6,549 bases of DNA from positions 1 through 6,549 of the forward strand of contig JAPPBK010000403.1 in NCBI GenBank assembly GCA_026705105.1. Direction: 5' to 3'. How positions within the stretch are numbered: position 1 is the stretch's first letter; each line of letters opens with the position of its first letter. Under the pieces are notes generated by a model. It was not told the origin of the DNA. It saw nothing but the letters and a program-made list of their open reading frames with translations, and did not search any database. Below are positions 5,741 to 6,549 of the stretch, piece by piece. This stretch comes from Chloroflexota bacterium. Its GTDB lineage: Bacteria; Chloroflexota; Dehalococcoidia; Bin125. A program made the translations under genes and the position numbers.

Positions 5741-6549
5741 TTCCCCGCGCCGACCAGTGACTCGAATGCCTGGTTGCCGCGCAGGCCGTCGAAGTGATCG
5801 TCGGTCCTCGCCGCCTCGGCGTAGCGCGGGTTGAGCTGCGTCGCCTGGCGCAGCGCCGCGACCGCGTTGTCGGCCTGGCCGAGTTTCGCCGCCGCCGAGG
5901 CCAGCCCGTAGTGCGCGCCGGGCTGGTCCGGCTCCAGCCGCACCGCCGACTGGAACGAGTCCAGCGCTTCCTGCGCGCGATCCTCGTAGAGCAGCGTCAG
6001 GCCCAGGTTGGTGTGCGCCGCCCCGTCGTCGGGCCGCAGCCGCAGTGCGTGACGGAAGTCGCCCTCGGCCGTGTCGAAGTCGCGTCCGAACAGCCGCAAC
6101 AGCCCGCGATTCACGTAGATGTCCGGATCGTCCGGCGCCAGCTCGATCGCTCGCTCGTAATCGTTCGCGGCTTCCTCGGTCCGGTCGAGCCGGACCAGCG
6201 CGTTGGCCCGGTTGTAGTAGGCAGCGGCGGAGTTGGCGTCCAGGTCGATCGCCCGCGCGTACTGGTTGACGGCGGCGTCGTAGTTGCCGGCGCCGAAGTA
6301 GGCGTTGCCCTCGTCCAGGTGCGAGGCGGCGCTGCGCTCGGCGGGGATCGTCGGCGCGGCATCCGCGGCCGCAGGCGGTTCGCTCGGCATCGCCGCTGCG
6401 GGTGGTGACGCCGGCGCGGCCGGAGCCGGCGGCGGCTCGGGCGCAGCAGCGCGCGGCGCAGGCGGAGGCGCCGCCGCAGGGGCAGGCGCTGGAGCCGCGG
6501 CTGGAGTCGGCGCGGGCGCGGCAGGGGCCGCGGCCGCCGGAGGCGCGGG
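5737..6549 (-). CDS. TPR-repeat protein with Pro/Ala-rich segment, N-terminus beyond window edge
   Basis: The minus-strand frame is open from the right edge to the TAG at 5739-5737, giving 270 visible residues. Counting from the in-frame Met at 6390, five contiguous 34-residue tetratricopeptide repeats fill residues 21-190 (6330 down to 5821), each with the TPR pattern, for example GNAYFGAGNYDAAVNQYARA and YNRANALVRLDRTEEA. A tail AEAARTDDHFDGLRGNQAFE follows, resembling the cap often seen after TPR arrays. Upstream of Met6390 the 53 visible residues are 49 Pro or Ala, a probable disordered linker. No Shine-Dalgarno sequence precedes the ATG at 6390, so the real start probably lies off the window, perhaps with a membrane or zinc-ribbon domain. 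TPR arrays are protein-interaction scaffolds; no specific partner or function can be assigned. The gene is convergent with moaC and need not be related to it. Confidence 0.85.
   Translation of the reverse strand, partial: PAPPAAAAPAAPAPTPAAAPAPAPAAAPPPAPRAAAPEPPPAPAAPASPPAAAMPSEPPAAADAAPTIPAERSAASHLDEGNAYFGAGNYDAAVNQYARAIDLDANSAAAYYNRANALVRLDRTEEAANDYERAIELAPDDPDIYVNRGLLRLFGRDFDTAEGDFRHALRLRPDDGAAHTNLGLTLLYEDRAQEALDSFQSAVRLEPDQPGAHYGLASAAAKLGQADNAVAALRQATQLNPRYAEAARTDDHFDGLRGNQAFESLVGAGN
6328..6549 (-). other. Pro/Ala-rich low-complexity linker of the TPR protein
   Basis: Of the 53 codons between the window edge and Met6390, all but four (one each of Thr, Arg, Glu and Ser) encode proline or alanine. 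Another 20 or so mixed Pro/Ala/Glu/Ser residues lead into the first TPR. The DNA here is extremely GC-rich with many GCC/GCG/CCG-type codons, so assembly or sequencing error in this stretch is a possibility. Such segments commonly span between a membrane anchor or N-terminal domain and a folded C-terminal domain, but none is visible in this window. Confidence 0.75.

Noticed and set aside
5794..6408. Plus-strand open frame opposite the TPR gene
   Set aside because: The minus strand shows five regular 34-residue TPR repeats. The plus-strand translation is Arg/Val-rich with no recognisable motif.

Overview
The window is GC-rich, densely packed bacterial chromosome with seven protein genes and no RNA gene, mobile element, CRISPR array or phage signal that I can see. 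Every gene belongs to a recognisable family, and no frame is broken. The organism is a bacterium. The style of the proteins (for example the FolC P-loop AGSKGKGST and the MoaA segment MPKEIFGPGYEFLPR) leans towards a Chloroflexota-type lineage such as SAR202/Dehalococcoidia. That is an impression from memory of family members, not a computed placement.

Layout. Bases 1 to about 1325 hold most of folC on the minus strand, with its C-terminus cut by the window edge. A divergent intergenic region of about 220 bp follows. It contains a 15-bp-period direct repeat, an 8-bp tandem repeat and a small palindrome. On the plus strand a tight run of five genes extends from 1547 to 5740: fbp (class I fructose-1,6-bisphosphatase), a class I fructose-bisphosphate aldolase, rdgB (XTP/dITP pyrophosphatase), moaA and moaC. 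Facing them on the minus strand, and running off the right edge, is a gene for a protein with five TPR repeats behind a very Pro/Ala-rich segment.

How the genes work together. The aldolase and FBPase catalyse consecutive gluconeogenic steps (triose phosphates to fructose-1,6-bisphosphate to fructose-6-phosphate). MoaA and MoaC together catalyse the first stage of molybdenum cofactor synthesis (GTP to cyclic pyranopterin monophosphate). RdgB clears non-canonical purine triphosphates and sits between the two pairs. From the aldolase to moaC, each gene overlaps the next by 1, 3 and 11 bases, and each of the three downstream genes starts at a non-ATG codon. This suggests one transcript with translational coupling. 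moaC and the TPR gene meet tail to tail on a single palindromic CTAG that supplies both stop codons.

I found no evidence for a previously undescribed system. The points most worth a second look are the mixed content of the operon, the CTAG shared stop, the unresolved N-terminus of the TPR protein, and the small repeats in the folC/fbp divergent region.
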